Under the pieces are notes generated by a model, which saw only the letters and a list, made by a program, of their open reading frames with translations, did not search any database and was not told the DNA's origin. A stretch of DNA of 64,000 bases from Pusillimonas caeni (GTDB taxonomy: Bacteria; Pseudomonadota; Gammaproteobacteria; Burkholderiales; Burkholderiaceae_B), in NCBI RefSeq assembly GCF_003545815.1, contig NZ_PDUW01000004.1, positions 124,001-188,000 of the forward strand. Reading direction: 5' to 3'. A program made the position numbers and the translations under genes. This document shows, in pieces, positions 9,801-17,791 of the stretch. Positions within the stretch are counted from its first letter, which is position 1; each line of letters starts with the position of its first letter.

Positions 9801-11310
9801 CGGCGCCGTCGTTCTCGGCGCGCAGCCCTTCCGCATACTGGCCCTTGGTAGTGACCGTAGTACCCGTGATGGTTACGGAGCTCTTGTTCTTGGCCAGCAC
9901 TCCGTAATTACCGACATCGACCGGGTAGCCATTGATCACATTCCCTTGAACGCCTTCGCCATTGGTCGTAATCGATCCGCCCTTGATGTCGAGCACACCT
10001 TCCTTATAGGCAAACGCACCGAAACCCCATGTGCCTTCGGTCGTAATGTCGACGTTCTCCGTCGCGATTTCGCCCGAGTTCTGCGCTGAAAGACCGTACG
10101 ACTCAAATCCTTGAGTGGTGACTTGACCGCCCGTAAGGTTAACTTTGGGCTTCGTTGATAAGTCTGAATCACCCCATGCGTGCACGGCATGAGAGTGATC
10201 GCCTTGAGTGCCGATGTCGGTGTTGTGAGTGCGGACTGTAGCATCCGACATGGCAAGAATGCCGCGCGTATAGGCAGCGCCTTCGGCGGTGGCATTGATG
10301 GAACCGTTCTCGACTGTAACGTCGGCCGAGTTTGATGCGCGCAAGCCGGCGACCGGGCTGCCCGAGGCGCCCGTTGCGTTGCTTACGATATCTGTATCGG
10401 TGAATTCAGCGGTCGAACCGTCGACGACCACGCCGTGATGCTGCTCGGACACCAGTTCGGAGCCCTTCACCACCAACTTGCTGCCATGCATGACGCGAGC
10501 GGCTGCGCCCGCGTGGGTAACACTGGAACCAGCACCCGACGCCAGCACTTCGCCGTTGGTAAAGGTGATGTCGCCGGCGGTCTTCTTGCCTCCCGCTCCA
10601 TCCTCGTCACCGGCCATCAAACCCACGCCTTGTTTAGATTCGACTTGATATCGGTCCAGAATGATGGAGCCCTTGGAGGCGCCATCCTCATTTCCACTGA
10701 TGGCGCGCGCGCCGGCTGCCCCGGCGCCGTTTGTCACGATGGTGCTAAGGCCCTCTGCGCCCTGCAAGCTGATCTGTCCGCCGCGATCGACCTCGACGCC
10801 TGAGCCGTATTGCCCACTGGTTTCCACGTCTACAGCAGTTCCCGAGATGGACGTTCCTTTCTGGGCCAGGACGCCCACTGCGTATGCGTCAGACTCCGTA
10901 GTGACTGTGGAATTGTTGATCGTGATGTGGCTGCCGGGCAGTGAAGTGTTGGACTGGTGGCTTTGCACACCATGTCCGGAACCGCCGTTCGTTGTGATCG
11001 TAACGCCTTCAAGCGTGATGTTGGCGCCATTGTCGGCCAGAACGCCCCTAGCTTTATTTGCTCCCTCGATCGTCGAACCTTGTACGGTAAAAACCGCCTC
11101 ATTCGAACCGCGTACTGCAGCCTGGACGCCACTGGAGCTATCCCGGAAATAGCGCTCCGCAATGTATGGACTGTCTGTGCATGTACTGGCGTTACCGCAG
11201 TCTAGCGGCGGGTCAACCGGCGTCGCCCCCGCAACCCCATAAACTCCCATCAAAGCCGCCGTCAGTGTGGTAACCCTGAGCAGCGAAGCCTGCTTGTTCC
11301 AACTCTTCAT
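6811..11310 (-). CDS. autotransporter adhesin-like protein with pertactin-type beta-barrel
   Basis: This 1499-residue type V secretion protein has a cleavable signal peptide (about 1-29, ending GVAGA). A long passenger of degenerate repeats such as ITTSGEGADGV and VTTKGQYAEGL follows, expected to form a right-handed beta-helix. From about residue 1224 to the terminal RTRF lies the outer-membrane autotransporter barrel, and the final Phe is the expected BAM signal. Before the barrel, SFVAPGNSIGTITADSL resembles the pertactin-like passenger C-terminal domain. Unusually, residues about 920-960 form a charged heptad-like stretch (AQIQARKAEIEQQIQDQLAK), predicted coiled coil, interrupting the helix repeats. 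The start has a good AGGAG site. Adhesion is the likely role, but no RGD or protease triad was seen. Confidence 0.9.
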   Translation of the reverse strand: MKSWNKQASLLRVTTLTAALMGVYGVAGATPVDPPLDCGNASTCTDSPYIAERYFRDSSSGVQAAVRGSNEAVFTVQGSTIEGANKARGVLADNGANITLEGVTITTNGGSGHGVQSHQSNTSLPGSHITINNSTVTTESDAYAVGVLAQKGTSISGTAVDVETSGQYGSGVEVDRGGQISLQGAEGLSTIVTNGAGAAGARAISGNEDGASKGSIILDRYQVESKQGVGLMAGDEDGAGGKKTAGDITFTNGEVLASGAGSSVTHAGAAARVMHGSKLVVKGSELVSEQHHGVVVDGSTAEFTDTDIVSNATGASGSPVAGLRASNSADVTVENGSINATAEGAAYTRGILAMSDATVRTHNTDIGTQGDHSHAVHAWGDSDLSTKPKVNLTGGQVTTQGFESYGLSAQNSGEIATENVDITTEGTWGFGAFAYKEGVLDIKGGSITTNGEGVQGNVINGYPVDVGNYGVLAKNKSSVTITGTTVTTKGQYAEGLRAENDGAAGNELNTASTIVANNVTVQTSGEEAHGVTAYGSNYDYEAEEWGSGSKLNFTGGSIKTSGEDAMGAVALNGGLIGLANTTITTSGEGADGVIAAVLVPEPVEYKVTTMAAGPVGYASSGVELHNVHINVSGKDAVGLGAYNGDSDIFMKGGSITASGEGSAGLQLLNGADIELDGVTVQANGPSIRSYFGTVDGSGILAEPEQTVELRGSNFTLNNSQFLHVTRGVGGENGEIAVNLRDGTVAIGNIENYGSDGKLGSSEHTHIEVDSTSSWVGVMMDDKTNVAKSGDTVTGSQAGNVTAPDGSNVSFQNVSSIGGSVSTTLGSNFLFAGSPTTIVGGLFGMPQSNVTFNNDVHIQGQGTGQQGGFAVNGVGSTFVFNGNTTIDGPVQGSGSSFAFSRSGTTNIGSLSLDNNSYTGLHAHIADLIAQIQARKAEIEQQIQDQLAKARAQLLALAPESRTQLASIGGGSIEKPINVRGGVDVTGGTTLGGNLNIQGPLNSILSFVAPGNSIGTITADSLGSVAGSVFEFEVDGNGQADLLVVRNGDADLKGAALKVDQYQGYRLDHDYTIIRTEAGNVVNEFDSEQLGDTFAGTLVKLDPVKYGAQDVKVSLSVDQEAIDRTGYSANQNATLDGALSVAGKNASADAVMLMQPDARKDALNQLSGELHGSTQAALLQSSSLVSRTLTQRLRANLGAGMLPGAPTAQAGGAVAGAMPRSAAYPLWAQVVGNWNTLDSDGNAAKVKTNTAGLFLGGDTEVGAGWRVGGALGYTDGRIKVDERDSKSDVSTFTAALYGGNSWRQGTGTLNFLAGAAYSHHDIDSRRTVNVGGSQTLKADYRAHTTQLFTELGYAVPVGERSVVEPYLGLAWLSQKAKGFTEEGGAAALQGESQKDDVTTFTLGLRGKTALNVGANPAHVFAGLGWRHASGDVDPGRRVSFVQGGGAAFNVAGAPIAKNAAVLDLGVEMSVGRNTAMGLGYSGQYGNDNTDHSGQLYLRTRF

Positions 11311-11641
11311 TAAAAGCTCCTATCCACCTTCTTTATCGTTAAAACGCAAGAGAAGCGCAGCAAATATGCCCGTTCTTCTTTTTCAAAGCCAATGTATCAT
11401 CCGTTACATTTAACCATGAAAGAAGAAAATAGAAACAAGAGAGAGGAAATTAAAATCTAGGGAAAACTCTAGTTCCCAGGGCAATCGATTAAATGCGAAT
11501 ACACCCAAATAGCCGGAAACGGCTCCTATCTACCAGTGTTCTGTTCACAGATCGGTGCCAGACGAACGTAAGCGAAATAGAGAATAAATTCTTTACAAGC
11601 AATTAAAACCTTGTCGAAAAACAACATTTCCACCCAATAAA
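11311..11641. other. AT-rich intergenic region upstream of the autotransporter
   Basis: No gene is seen in this stretch. It is clearly more AT-rich than its surroundings and should hold the autotransporter promoter (minus strand) with a long leader. A semi-palindromic segment, CTAGGGAAAACTCTAG followed by TTCCC, lies near 11457-11478 and could be a regulator site. This is a weak suggestion only. Confidence 0.4.
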
Positions 11642-11684
11642 AAGCCGGTGCGGCGGAACTGAATCAGTCCCGCCGCACCGGCTT
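11642..11684 (-). terminator. intrinsic terminator after the tautomerase gene
   Basis: There is a 15-bp stem (AAGCCGGTGCGGCGG with its complement) that can extend by ACT/AGT pairing. On the minus strand it is followed by TTTTTATTGG. It lies 30 bases past the stop of the tautomerase gene and shields the autotransporter promoter region. Confidence 0.85.
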
Positions 11685-11714
11685 CGACAGCGATCTTATA
11701 TAAAGCGAAAGGCT

Positions 11715-12089
11715 TTAGCGCCCTGCCTGCTTGGCAGTGATGCCGCCGGCCATGCCGATGTTTTCCTTGGGAAAGTCGGAAAGTCTGGCGCGGATCTCTT
11801 CCTCGGAAACGCCCGTGGTTTCGTGGGCAACTTTGCTCAGGCCATGGATCAGCCTGGCCTTGGCCTCTTCCGTACGGCCCTCGATCATGTCGATGTCGAA
11901 CAGAATGGCGGGCACGTCGAATTTGCCGCCGCAAAAATAACTGCCCTGGGGCATTTCCTGCAGCAGGATCCGCACTGAAGGCAGGGAGGCGGATAGCGCC
12001 TCGATAATGGTATCGCTGGTACGCTGCAGCAACTGCTGCTTCTGCTCGGCCGAAAGGGGCTGGGTGGTCGTGATGTTTACGAATGGCAT
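11715..12089 (-). CDS. tautomerase family protein (4-oxalocrotonate tautomerase-like)
   Basis: The 124-residue protein starts MPFVNITTTQPLS. After removal of Met, Pro becomes the N-terminal catalytic base typical of the 4-oxalocrotonate tautomerase superfamily. The length fits the two-beta-alpha-beta-unit members rather than the 62-residue short form. ALSASLPSVRILLQEMP continues the first unit and ARLIHGLSKVAHETTGV resembles the second. Members isomerise keto-enol substrates or act on small haloacids; the substrate here cannot be read. It is followed by a strong terminator, and the MOSC gene precedes it on the same strand 45 bases upstream, so the two may be co-transcribed. Confidence 0.85.
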   Translation of the reverse strand: MPFVNITTTQPLSAEQKQQLLQRTSDTIIEALSASLPSVRILLQEMPQGSYFCGGKFDVPAILFDIDMIEGRTEEAKARLIHGLSKVAHETTGVSEEEIRARLSDFPKENIGMAGGITAKQAGR

Positions 12090-12134
12090 GAAGCACCTTC
12101 TAGGTGTGATGAATTTGATTCGGAACGGCGGGAG

Positions 12135-12824
12135 TCAGGCCCCCGTAAGGCGGCGGGTCCAGTCTTCGACCGTCATGGACGACAGGCGCCTGGCGGCCAG
12201 TTCGCGCAACCGCGGAGAAAGCTCGGCCATGTCGGCCAAGGCTGCAAGCTCGTCGCCCTCGAGCCGTTCATGATACAGGGCGCGCAACACGCGAGCCACC
12301 GTCCAGTCGGGCTGCGAGCGCCCGATGCGCCGCAAGGGGTCGTCGGGTTGCACCCAACCGGTTTGCAGTACGCGGTAATACCAGCCGGTGCGCCGGCTGG
12401 TCTGCACACGCAGTGCCATGTCGGGCACATTGAAGCGATGGTTCAGTTTCCAGCAAGGCTGTCGCGGCTGGGAAACCTGAATCACCGCATCGCCCAACTC
12501 GAAGATATCGCCGATGGCCACCCCTTCTTCGGTCAGGCCAAGGGTGGAAAGATTTTCGCCGAACCCGCCCTCTTGCAAATTCTGTACGGGCAGGCCCGCC
12601 AGGTCTTCAACCCATCTCGGGTAGTGCTCGGCCGCATAATGATGAACGGCTTTCTCGGGCCCGCCGTGATGGACCGTGTCGCCCTGCTGGTCTTGGCGAA
12701 AGCGGTGTTCTTCGAGATATTGCGCGCGGGAAACCGGTTGCTTGTCGATGGCGGTAAGCTGATTGCGAGGTCCGGCCACCGCCGAACCCACCCGTAACGA
12801 CAAGAGAGACCAGTGGGGATTCAT
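12135..12824 (-). CDS. MOSC domain-containing protein (YiiM-like)
   Basis: The 229-residue protein shows the MOSC signature: DTVHHGGPEKAVHHYAAEHY, GFGENLSTLGL and the conserved Cys in SQPRQPCWKLNHRF that is thought to bind molybdenum cofactor. The C-terminal helical part matches the YiiM branch, linked in Escherichia coli to reduction of N-hydroxylated bases. I use the ATG giving MNPHWSLLSL; an in-frame TTG lies nine codons upstream but has no ribosome binding site either. It is probably in one transcript with the tautomerase. Confidence 0.88.
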   Translation of the reverse strand: MNPHWSLLSLRVGSAVAGPRNQLTAIDKQPVSRAQYLEEHRFRQDQQGDTVHHGGPEKAVHHYAAEHYPRWVEDLAGLPVQNLQEGGFGENLSTLGLTEEGVAIGDIFELGDAVIQVSQPRQPCWKLNHRFNVPDMALRVQTSRRTGWYYRVLQTGWVQPDDPLRRIGRSQPDWTVARVLRALYHERLEGDELAALADMAELSPRLRELAARRLSSMTVEDWTRRLTGA

Positions 12825-13013
12825 GATGTTTTCGCAGACAAACCCGGACAAGACGACGAATAATAAAAGAAATTCAGGAAAAAAGAAGTGCTGTTAACCC
12901 CTAACGGCAGCTCGTTTCCCGCGGGCCGGCCGGAAGATTTGGTACGCTAATGGACCAGTTGCCTGCCCCATCGGCAGCCGTCCACTTCTCCTTTATACAT
13001 CTTTCATCCAGCC

Positions 13014-13388
13014 ATGCTCTATCTCTACATCAAGCACCTGCACGTCACCGCGGCCGTCGTCAGCATCGTCCTCTTCATCATACGCGCCTGTTGGTCCGTC
13101 AAGGGTTCGCCTCTGCTGCAATCGGGCTTTGCGCGCATTGCTCCCCACATCATCGACACCATCCTGCTGCTCGCGGGCATTTACCTCGCCAGCGTTCTTG
13201 GCTGGCACCAGCCCTGGATAGCGGCCAAGATCGTGGGCCTGGTTCTGTACATCCTGGTCGGCACCCTGGCCATCAAGCGCGGCAAGACGCCCACCAGCCG
13301 GACGGTTGCAGCCATTGTGGCGGTCGTCATCTTCCTGTATATCGTGGGCGTGGCCATGACCAAGCAACCCATGTCGTGGCTGGCCTAA
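13014..13388 (+). CDS. SirB2 family integral membrane protein
   Basis: The 124-residue protein is almost entirely hydrophobic, with four predicted transmembrane helices. It matches the SirB2 family (YLYIKHLHVTAAVVSIVLF at the N-terminus, HIIDTILLLAGIYLA in the second helix). SirB2 was first named near an invasion regulator of Salmonella, but its molecular activity is not known. The gene stands alone, diverging from the MOSC gene and converging on alkB. Confidence 0.88.
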   Translation: MLYLYIKHLHVTAAVVSIVLFIIRACWSVKGSPLLQSGFARIAPHIIDTILLLAGIYLASVLGWHQPWIAAKIVGLVLYILVGTLAIKRGKTPTSRTVAAIVAVVIFLYIVGVAMTKQPMSWLA

Positions 13389-13469
13389 GGCCTGGGAGCA
13401 GGGCGGCTATTTCCGCGCCCGGCCTTCTGGCTGGCCGCGCAAGTTGTCCGGTCGTCTCGGCCAGCGGCC

Positions 13470-14117
13470 CTACCCCGCCTTCCTGAAGGTCAAATTGATG
13501 CGCCGGGACCCCATGGCAGGATGCTCGGCCGGCTTCAAGGGCGCGACCCCATGGAACCGCATCCTGTCTTCCCCGCCCCAGACGACCACGTCGCCATGAA
13601 ACAGCGGCACCCGCCGCGCCTTGTCGCCGCGGCGATGGCCGCCGAATAGAAATACCGCCGGTATGCCCAGCGACACCGAGACAATGGGCGCGTTCCGATC
13701 CATCTCGTTCGAGTCCTGGTGCAGGCCCATTCTTGAGCCGGGCACATAACAGTTGACCAGGCAGGCGTCGGGATCGAACGGCCCCACGCCCGCGGCGTCC
13801 GCAGCGCGCCGCGCCAGCCGGCGAAACGCATCGGGCATGGCCGGCCAGGGCCGGCCCGTGTCCGGATCGATGGCCGCATAGCGGTAGCCGCGGCGATCGC
13901 TGACCCAGCCGCGTTCACCGCAGTTCGTCATGGCGGCCGACATGGTGTGCCCGCCCGCCGTCATCATGCGACGAAACGGCGACTCGCGCTCGACAGCGTG
14001 CAGGGCCGGCATGAGGTCCTCGATGAACGCCAGGGCAAAGCCGCGCAGCACACAAGCATGCCGGCCCAGTCCCTCGGTTCCTTCCATGGCGGAGGGGGCG
14101 AATAGTTCAAGATTCAC
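13470..14117 (-). CDS. alkB: DNA oxidative demethylase AlkB
   Basis: This 215-residue Fe(II)/2-oxoglutarate dioxygenase reverses N1-methyladenine and N3-methylcytosine damage in DNA and RNA. The iron ligands are visible as His133 and Asp135 in GLHQDSNEMD and His188 in RMRFHGV. The 2-oxoglutarate-binding motif RxNxTxR appears as RINLTFR (Arg205 to Arg211). Length equals that of the Escherichia coli protein (216). No ada gene is beside it, so it may be regulated separately from the classical adaptive response. Confidence 0.95.
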   Translation of the reverse strand: MNLELFAPSAMEGTEGLGRHACVLRGFALAFIEDLMPALHAVERESPFRRMMTAGGHTMSAAMTNCGERGWVSDRRGYRYAAIDPDTGRPWPAMPDAFRRLARRAADAAGVGPFDPDACLVNCYVPGSRMGLHQDSNEMDRNAPIVSVSLGIPAVFLFGGHRRGDKARRVPLFHGDVVVWGGEDRMRFHGVAPLKPAEHPAMGSRRINLTFRKAG

Positions 14118-14218
14118 AGCGTTGGCTCAAGGCTCATGCGGCGGCTTCTAGCCCGGGGCGCCGTCCGACGCGGCACGGCAGCCCGCCGCTACGGGCGGGC
14201 GGCGCCCGCGGACCGGGC

Positions 14219-15340
14219 TCAGGCGTCTCCCCAGACCTCTTGCGCGGTCTCGATCACCAGGCGCAGCTTGTTGCGCTGGTCTTCGAAGGCGATGTCATTG
14301 CCGTGCACCGTGCTCGAGAAGCCGCATTGCGGCGACAGCGCCAGCTGCTCGAGCGGCACGTACTTGGCGGCCTCGTCGATGCGGCGTTTGAGATCGTCCT
14401 TCGATTCTATGGCGCCGAACTTGGTCGTGACCAGTCCCAGCACCACCAGCTTGCCCTTGGGCAGGAAGCGCAAGGGCCGGAAATCACCGCTGCGCTCGTC
14501 GTCGTACTCGAGGAAATAGGTGTCGACGTGCATTTCGGAAAGCAACGCCTCGGCAACAGGCTCGTAGTTGCCCGATGCTGCGTGCGTGCTCTTGAAATTA
14601 CCGCGGCACAGGTGGATGCCCAGGGTCATGCCCTCGGGCCGCTGTGCGACCACGCGGTTGATGAAGCTGGCGTAACGGTGCGGCAATTCGTTGGGGTCGT
14701 CGCCCCGGTTGCGCGCCGCCTCGCGCATGTTCTCGTCGCACAGGTAAGCCAGGTTGGTGTCGTCCATCTGCACATAGGTGCAGCCCGCCGCCGCCAGCGA
14801 ACGCAATTCGTCGCCATAGGCATCGGCCACGTCCTGGTAGAACGTCGGATCGAGTTCGGGATAGTGCTCTTTGCTGATGCCGCCCCGGCCGCCACGGAAA
14901 TGCAGCATGGTGGGCGAGGGAATGCAGACCTTGGGCGTATGACCCTTCGACACCTGCGACTTCAGGTATTCGAAATCGGCCTTTTGTATGTCCTTGACGT
15001 GGCGCACCTTGTCCACCACGCGGATGGTCGGAGGCGCGAGCTCCATCGTGCCATCGGGCTTCTGGAACGCGAAGGGCTCGTCGCTTTGCACGCCTCCTAT
15101 CTGCTTCAGGAAGTCCACGTGGAAGAAAGTGCGGCGAAACTCGCCGTCGGTAATGGTCTTGAGGCCCACGTCTTCCTGGAACTTGACGATCTCGGTAATG
15201 GCCTTGTCTTCGACTTCGCGCAATTGTTCAGCGTTGATCTCGCCCTTGGCGAACTGCGCACGCGCATCCAGCAGATATTTCGGGCGCAGGAAGCTGCCTA
15301 CCTGGTCGAAGCGATATATTTGGGGAGTGGTTTGCGTCAT
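14219..15340 (-). CDS. MetE C-terminal-like methyltransferase (cobalamin-independent methionine synthase family)
   Basis: The 373-residue protein corresponds to the catalytic C-terminal half of MetE only, like the YxjG/YxjH group. VGSFLRPKYLLDARAQFAKG and ITDGEFRRTFF are typical of its N-terminal part, and VQMDDTNLAYLCD, LGIHLCRGNF and LSPQCGFSST contain the Asp, His and Cys residues expected for zinc and homocysteine sites. It may transfer a methyl group to homocysteine or a related thiol, possibly from a donor other than methyl-tetrahydrofolate. The methyl donor is not known for many of these short forms. No riboswitch was recognised upstream, only an 11-bp hairpin at 15418-15448. Confidence 0.88.
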   Translation of the reverse strand: MTQTTPQIYRFDQVGSFLRPKYLLDARAQFAKGEINAEQLREVEDKAITEIVKFQEDVGLKTITDGEFRRTFFHVDFLKQIGGVQSDEPFAFQKPDGTMELAPPTIRVVDKVRHVKDIQKADFEYLKSQVSKGHTPKVCIPSPTMLHFRGGRGGISKEHYPELDPTFYQDVADAYGDELRSLAAAGCTYVQMDDTNLAYLCDENMREAARNRGDDPNELPHRYASFINRVVAQRPEGMTLGIHLCRGNFKSTHAASGNYEPVAEALLSEMHVDTYFLEYDDERSGDFRPLRFLPKGKLVVLGLVTTKFGAIESKDDLKRRIDEAAKYVPLEQLALSPQCGFSSTVHGNDIAFEDQRNKLRLVIETAQEVWGDA

Positions 15341-15417
15341 GGCGATGGGTACCTGAAAAAGTAATGAAGGCCCGTGGCTGCCGGGCAGCCGCCGGGCAAA
15401 GCCAATTCATTCTAATA

Positions 15418-15448
15418 GAGAAGGCGTGGAAGCGAAACACGCCTTCTC
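15418..15448. repeat. 11-bp inverted repeat upstream of the MetE-like gene
   Basis: GAGAAGGCGTG and its exact complement flank a 9-base loop in the divergent region between the MetE-like and P-loop genes. It could be a transcript-leader hairpin or an operator; nothing decides between them. Confidence 0.5.
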
Positions 15449-15620
15449 AGGCGTCGGCCCGCGGCTCTTTCCACGCCAGGCACGCGCGGGATATGCAGGC
15501 CAACGCGGCGAACACGAACGCTGTAGCCACAGCATGCGAGTATTCCCACTGCCGCCGCAAATCCATCCGGCTATCGGGTGCGACCGCCCGCGCGGCAGGA
15601 TTTACTGTAAAAAGACACCG

Positions 15621-16157
15621 ATGGATCACTTCATCATCATTTCCGGCTGCTCAGGCGGCGGCAAATCGACCCTGCTGGCCGAACTCCGGCGGCGTGGCTA
15701 TGCCGTTATCGAAGAACCCGGACGGCGCATCGTTCAGGAACAAACATGCACGGGCGGCCAGGCCCTGCCCTGGCTCGACCTAACGGCCTTTCTGCGGCGA
15801 GCCATCGACCTTGCGGTGGATGACCATGCCACTGCGCCACGCGACAACTCGCAATGGGTGTTTTTCGACCGTAGCCTGATCGACGCGGCGGCTGCACTCC
15901 AGGAACTGACAGACGAACCTGTCCTGAACACTCTTTGCCAGAAGCACCGCTACCACCCGCGCGTTTTCTTAGCTCCGCCGCGGCCTGAAATCTATGTTCA
16001 GGACGAGGAGCGCCGCCATGGTATGGGTGCGGCGCTGGAGGAGTTCGAGCGACTCCTGCGCATCTATCCGGCCCTGGGCTATGCGGTATCGCTGTTGCCC
16101 AAGGTCGGCGTGGCGCAGCGCGCCGACTTTGTACTGAACACTTTGGCAGGTCGCTGA
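15621..16157 (+). CDS. small AAA/P-loop ATPase
   Basis: The 178-residue protein has a Walker A motif at its N-terminus (SGCSGGGKSTL), then EEPGRRIVQEQ and a Walker B-like WVFFDRSLIDAA. The pattern matches the AAA_28-type predicted nucleotide kinase/ATPase family. The ATG just before the hydrophobic strand and Walker A is the natural start; the frame is open for a further 65 codons upstream but that part does not look like protein of this family. Substrate is unknown. It ends just before the tRNA-Asn element. Confidence 0.8.
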   Translation: MDHFIIISGCSGGGKSTLLAELRRRGYAVIEEPGRRIVQEQTCTGGQALPWLDLTAFLRRAIDLAVDDHATAPRDNSQWVFFDRSLIDAAAALQELTDEPVLNTLCQKHRYHPRVFLAPPRPEIYVQDEERRHGMGAALEEFERLLRIYPALGYAVSLLPKVGVAQRADFVLNTLAGR

Positions 16158-16212
16158 CCCGCCACTTCCCGCTTGGCCAGATCGGCACGAGCCGCACACC
16201 AGGGGCGATAAG

Positions 16213-16244
16213 AAAAAGCCCTTGGCGACGAATCGCTAAGGGCT
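16213..16244 (-). terminator. hairpin that was probably the original tRNA-Asn terminator
   Basis: AGCCCTTGGCGA pairs with TCGCTAAGGGCT with one mismatch, and on the minus strand is followed by TTTTTCTTATC. It sits directly outside the left att repeat. Before integration it would have lain just downstream of tRNA-Asn, which is read on the minus strand. Confidence 0.75.
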
Positions 16245-16262
16245 CGATTTCTTTAAACTAGT

Positions 16263-16313
16263 TTGGCTCCCCGAGCAGGGCTCGAACCTGCGACCTGCGG
16301 ATTAACAGTCCGT
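16263..16313. repeat. attL: 51-bp copy of the tRNA-Asn 3' end
   Basis: The sequence from the CCA-encoding end through the anticodon loop (ATTAACAGTCC) is identical to 22724-22774, then diverges (next base G here, C in the tRNA). It is only part of a tRNA and cannot fold as one. Confidence 0.95.
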
Positions 16314-16438
16314 GAAATGCAACATTGTTTAAAATTGATCGGCGTTGAGAAATTCGTTAATTCCCTTATTTTTCAACGGTAATTTGTGAATTTCCCAAGA
16401 TGGTGGGTAGATTTAAATTGATTAATATTGCATGATTC

Positions 16439-16458
16439 GGGGTACACAGGGGGTACAC
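16439..16458 (+). promoter_or_regulatory. left pair of GGGGTACAC direct repeats (candidate integrase arm sites)
   Basis: Two copies of GGGGTACAC begin 11 bp apart (16439 and 16450), just before the integrase ATG. The same pair, same orientation and same spacing, occurs at the other end of the element (22648-22667). One-helical-turn-spaced direct repeats flanking an att core are what arm-type recombinase sites look like; the assignment is inference. Confidence 0.55.
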
Positions 16459-16463
16459 GGACA

Positions 16464-17762
16464 ATGCAACGAATCAGGCTGACACCGGGCCGCATCCAAT
16501 CTTTTTCATGCCCGGCGGATAAACAGCAGGCGTTTTTACGCGATGCCGAGCAACCCGGCTTGGGCGTGCGCGCCACCGCCGGCGCCAAGGTGTTCATTTT
16601 CCAGGGCAAGCTGGCTGGCCAAGTCATCCGCATGACCATTGGCGACGTGTCCACATGGACGCTGCAGGATGCCCGCGCCAGGGCTCGCGAACTCAAGTCA
16701 ACTATTGATCAAGGCCGCGACCCGCGAATTATAAAATTAGAGGCTCAGGCGGCCGATGCAGCCAAACGTGAGAGCGCCAAGCGCGAGCGCCAGGCCCTGG
16801 TCGAAGCCCAGAAGTACACCTTGGAAAAGCTGCTGACAGCCTATTGCGACTATCTTGAAAAGAAGAAGCGCAGTTCTCACAAAGATGCACGTTCAATATT
16901 CAGGCTCCATGTGTTTGAGGCATGGCCCCAGCAGGCTCAGGCGCCGGCGGTCGACCTTACGCCAGAGCAGGTTGCCGACATGATGCGCAGGCTACTGGAC
17001 GCCGGCAAGGGCCGTACAGCCAACAAGCTGCGTTCATATATCCGCGCCGCCTTCCAAGTCGCCAAGGACAGCCGTTTTGATGCCCGTATACCGGTCGCCT
17101 TCAAGGCCTTTGGTGTCTCGATCAATCCCGCGGCTGAAACAGTGCCAGATGGTACCAAGAACCGATCCGGCAAGAACCCCCTCAACCATGACGACCTCAT
17201 CATCTACTGGGGCTTGATCAAGGACGAACCGGGCCTGCGTGGAGCGCTTCTTCGCCTGCACTTGCTCACCGGGGGCCAGCGTATTGCGCAGTTCGTTCGC
17301 TTGCGTTCGCCCGACACCACCGCCGACACCATCACGATATTCGATAACAAAGGCCGACCAGGCCAGGGTGCGCGCCCTCACCTGCTGCCCTTAATCCCGG
17401 AGGCCAAGAAGGCCCTGGACGAGGCTGCATCTGGGGGCGAGTACGTTCTGTCAACGGATGGCGGAAAAACCCACCTTAGCGCGTCTACGCTGACCAAATG
17501 GGCCCAGGAGATCGTGGGCGAGACAATCTCTGGATTTACCGGAAAACGCATCCGCAGCGGCGTGGAAACCCTGCTGGCTAAGCACCGCGTGGGCAAGGAC
17601 GTGCGGGGCCGCCTCCAGTCACATGGCATTACTGGCGTTCAAGACGTTCACTACGATGGCCACGATTACCTGCCGGAGAAGCGCAAAGCGTTGATGATTC
17701 TATACAGGGCCCTTGACCAGAAGAAGGCAAAGGTCATGCAATTGCGCAGCAATGCGGCCTGA
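16464..17762 (+). CDS. tyrosine recombinase / P4-type integrase of the tRNA-Asn element
   Basis: The 432-residue integrase starts MQRIRLTPGRIQSF with AGGGGG upstream; an in-frame TTG 12 codons earlier is less likely. The N-terminal DUF4102-like arm-binding domain (GLGVRATAGAKVFIFQGKLA, then DARARARELKS) is followed by a core-binding helical domain (about residues 120-210) and a catalytic domain. The first catalytic Arg is in LLTGGQRIAQF, a later His in LQSHG, and the nucleophilic Tyr most likely in GHDYLPEKR. The usual HxxR box appears as GKRIRSGVETLLA, where the His is not obvious. It should catalyse integration and excision at the 3' end of tRNA-Asn, whose copies flank the element. Confidence 0.92.
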   Translation: MQRIRLTPGRIQSFSCPADKQQAFLRDAEQPGLGVRATAGAKVFIFQGKLAGQVIRMTIGDVSTWTLQDARARARELKSTIDQGRDPRIIKLEAQAADAAKRESAKRERQALVEAQKYTLEKLLTAYCDYLEKKKRSSHKDARSIFRLHVFEAWPQQAQAPAVDLTPEQVADMMRRLLDAGKGRTANKLRSYIRAAFQVAKDSRFDARIPVAFKAFGVSINPAAETVPDGTKNRSGKNPLNHDDLIIYWGLIKDEPGLRGALLRLHLLTGGQRIAQFVRLRSPDTTADTITIFDNKGRPGQGARPHLLPLIPEAKKALDEAASGGEYVLSTDGGKTHLSASTLTKWAQEIVGETISGFTGKRIRSGVETLLAKHRVGKDVRGRLQSHGITGVQDVHYDGHDYLPEKRKALMILYRALDQKKAKVMQLRSNAA

Positions 17763-17791
17763 CCACATCGACAATTGAAAGGGGGAGGAAG

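Noticed and set aside
8110-10089. Long open frame of about 660 codons on the plus strand
   Set aside because: It is antisense to the autotransporter passenger, has an amino acid composition dictated by the repeats on the other strand, and shows no start site or family motif.
8500-11200. CRISPR-like array
   Set aside because: The repeats here are degenerate codon-level repeats of the autotransporter beta-helix, in frame and of varying length. No regular repeat-spacer pattern occurs anywhere in the window.
15426-15620. N-terminal extension of the P-loop ATPase gene
   Set aside because: The frame is open, but the extension is unlike the family and would remove the Walker A motif from its normal position near the N-terminus.
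16263-16313. A second tRNA-Asn at the left end of the element
   Set aside because: Only the 3' two thirds are present; acceptor 5' strand and D-arm are missing, so it is an att repeat, not a gene.
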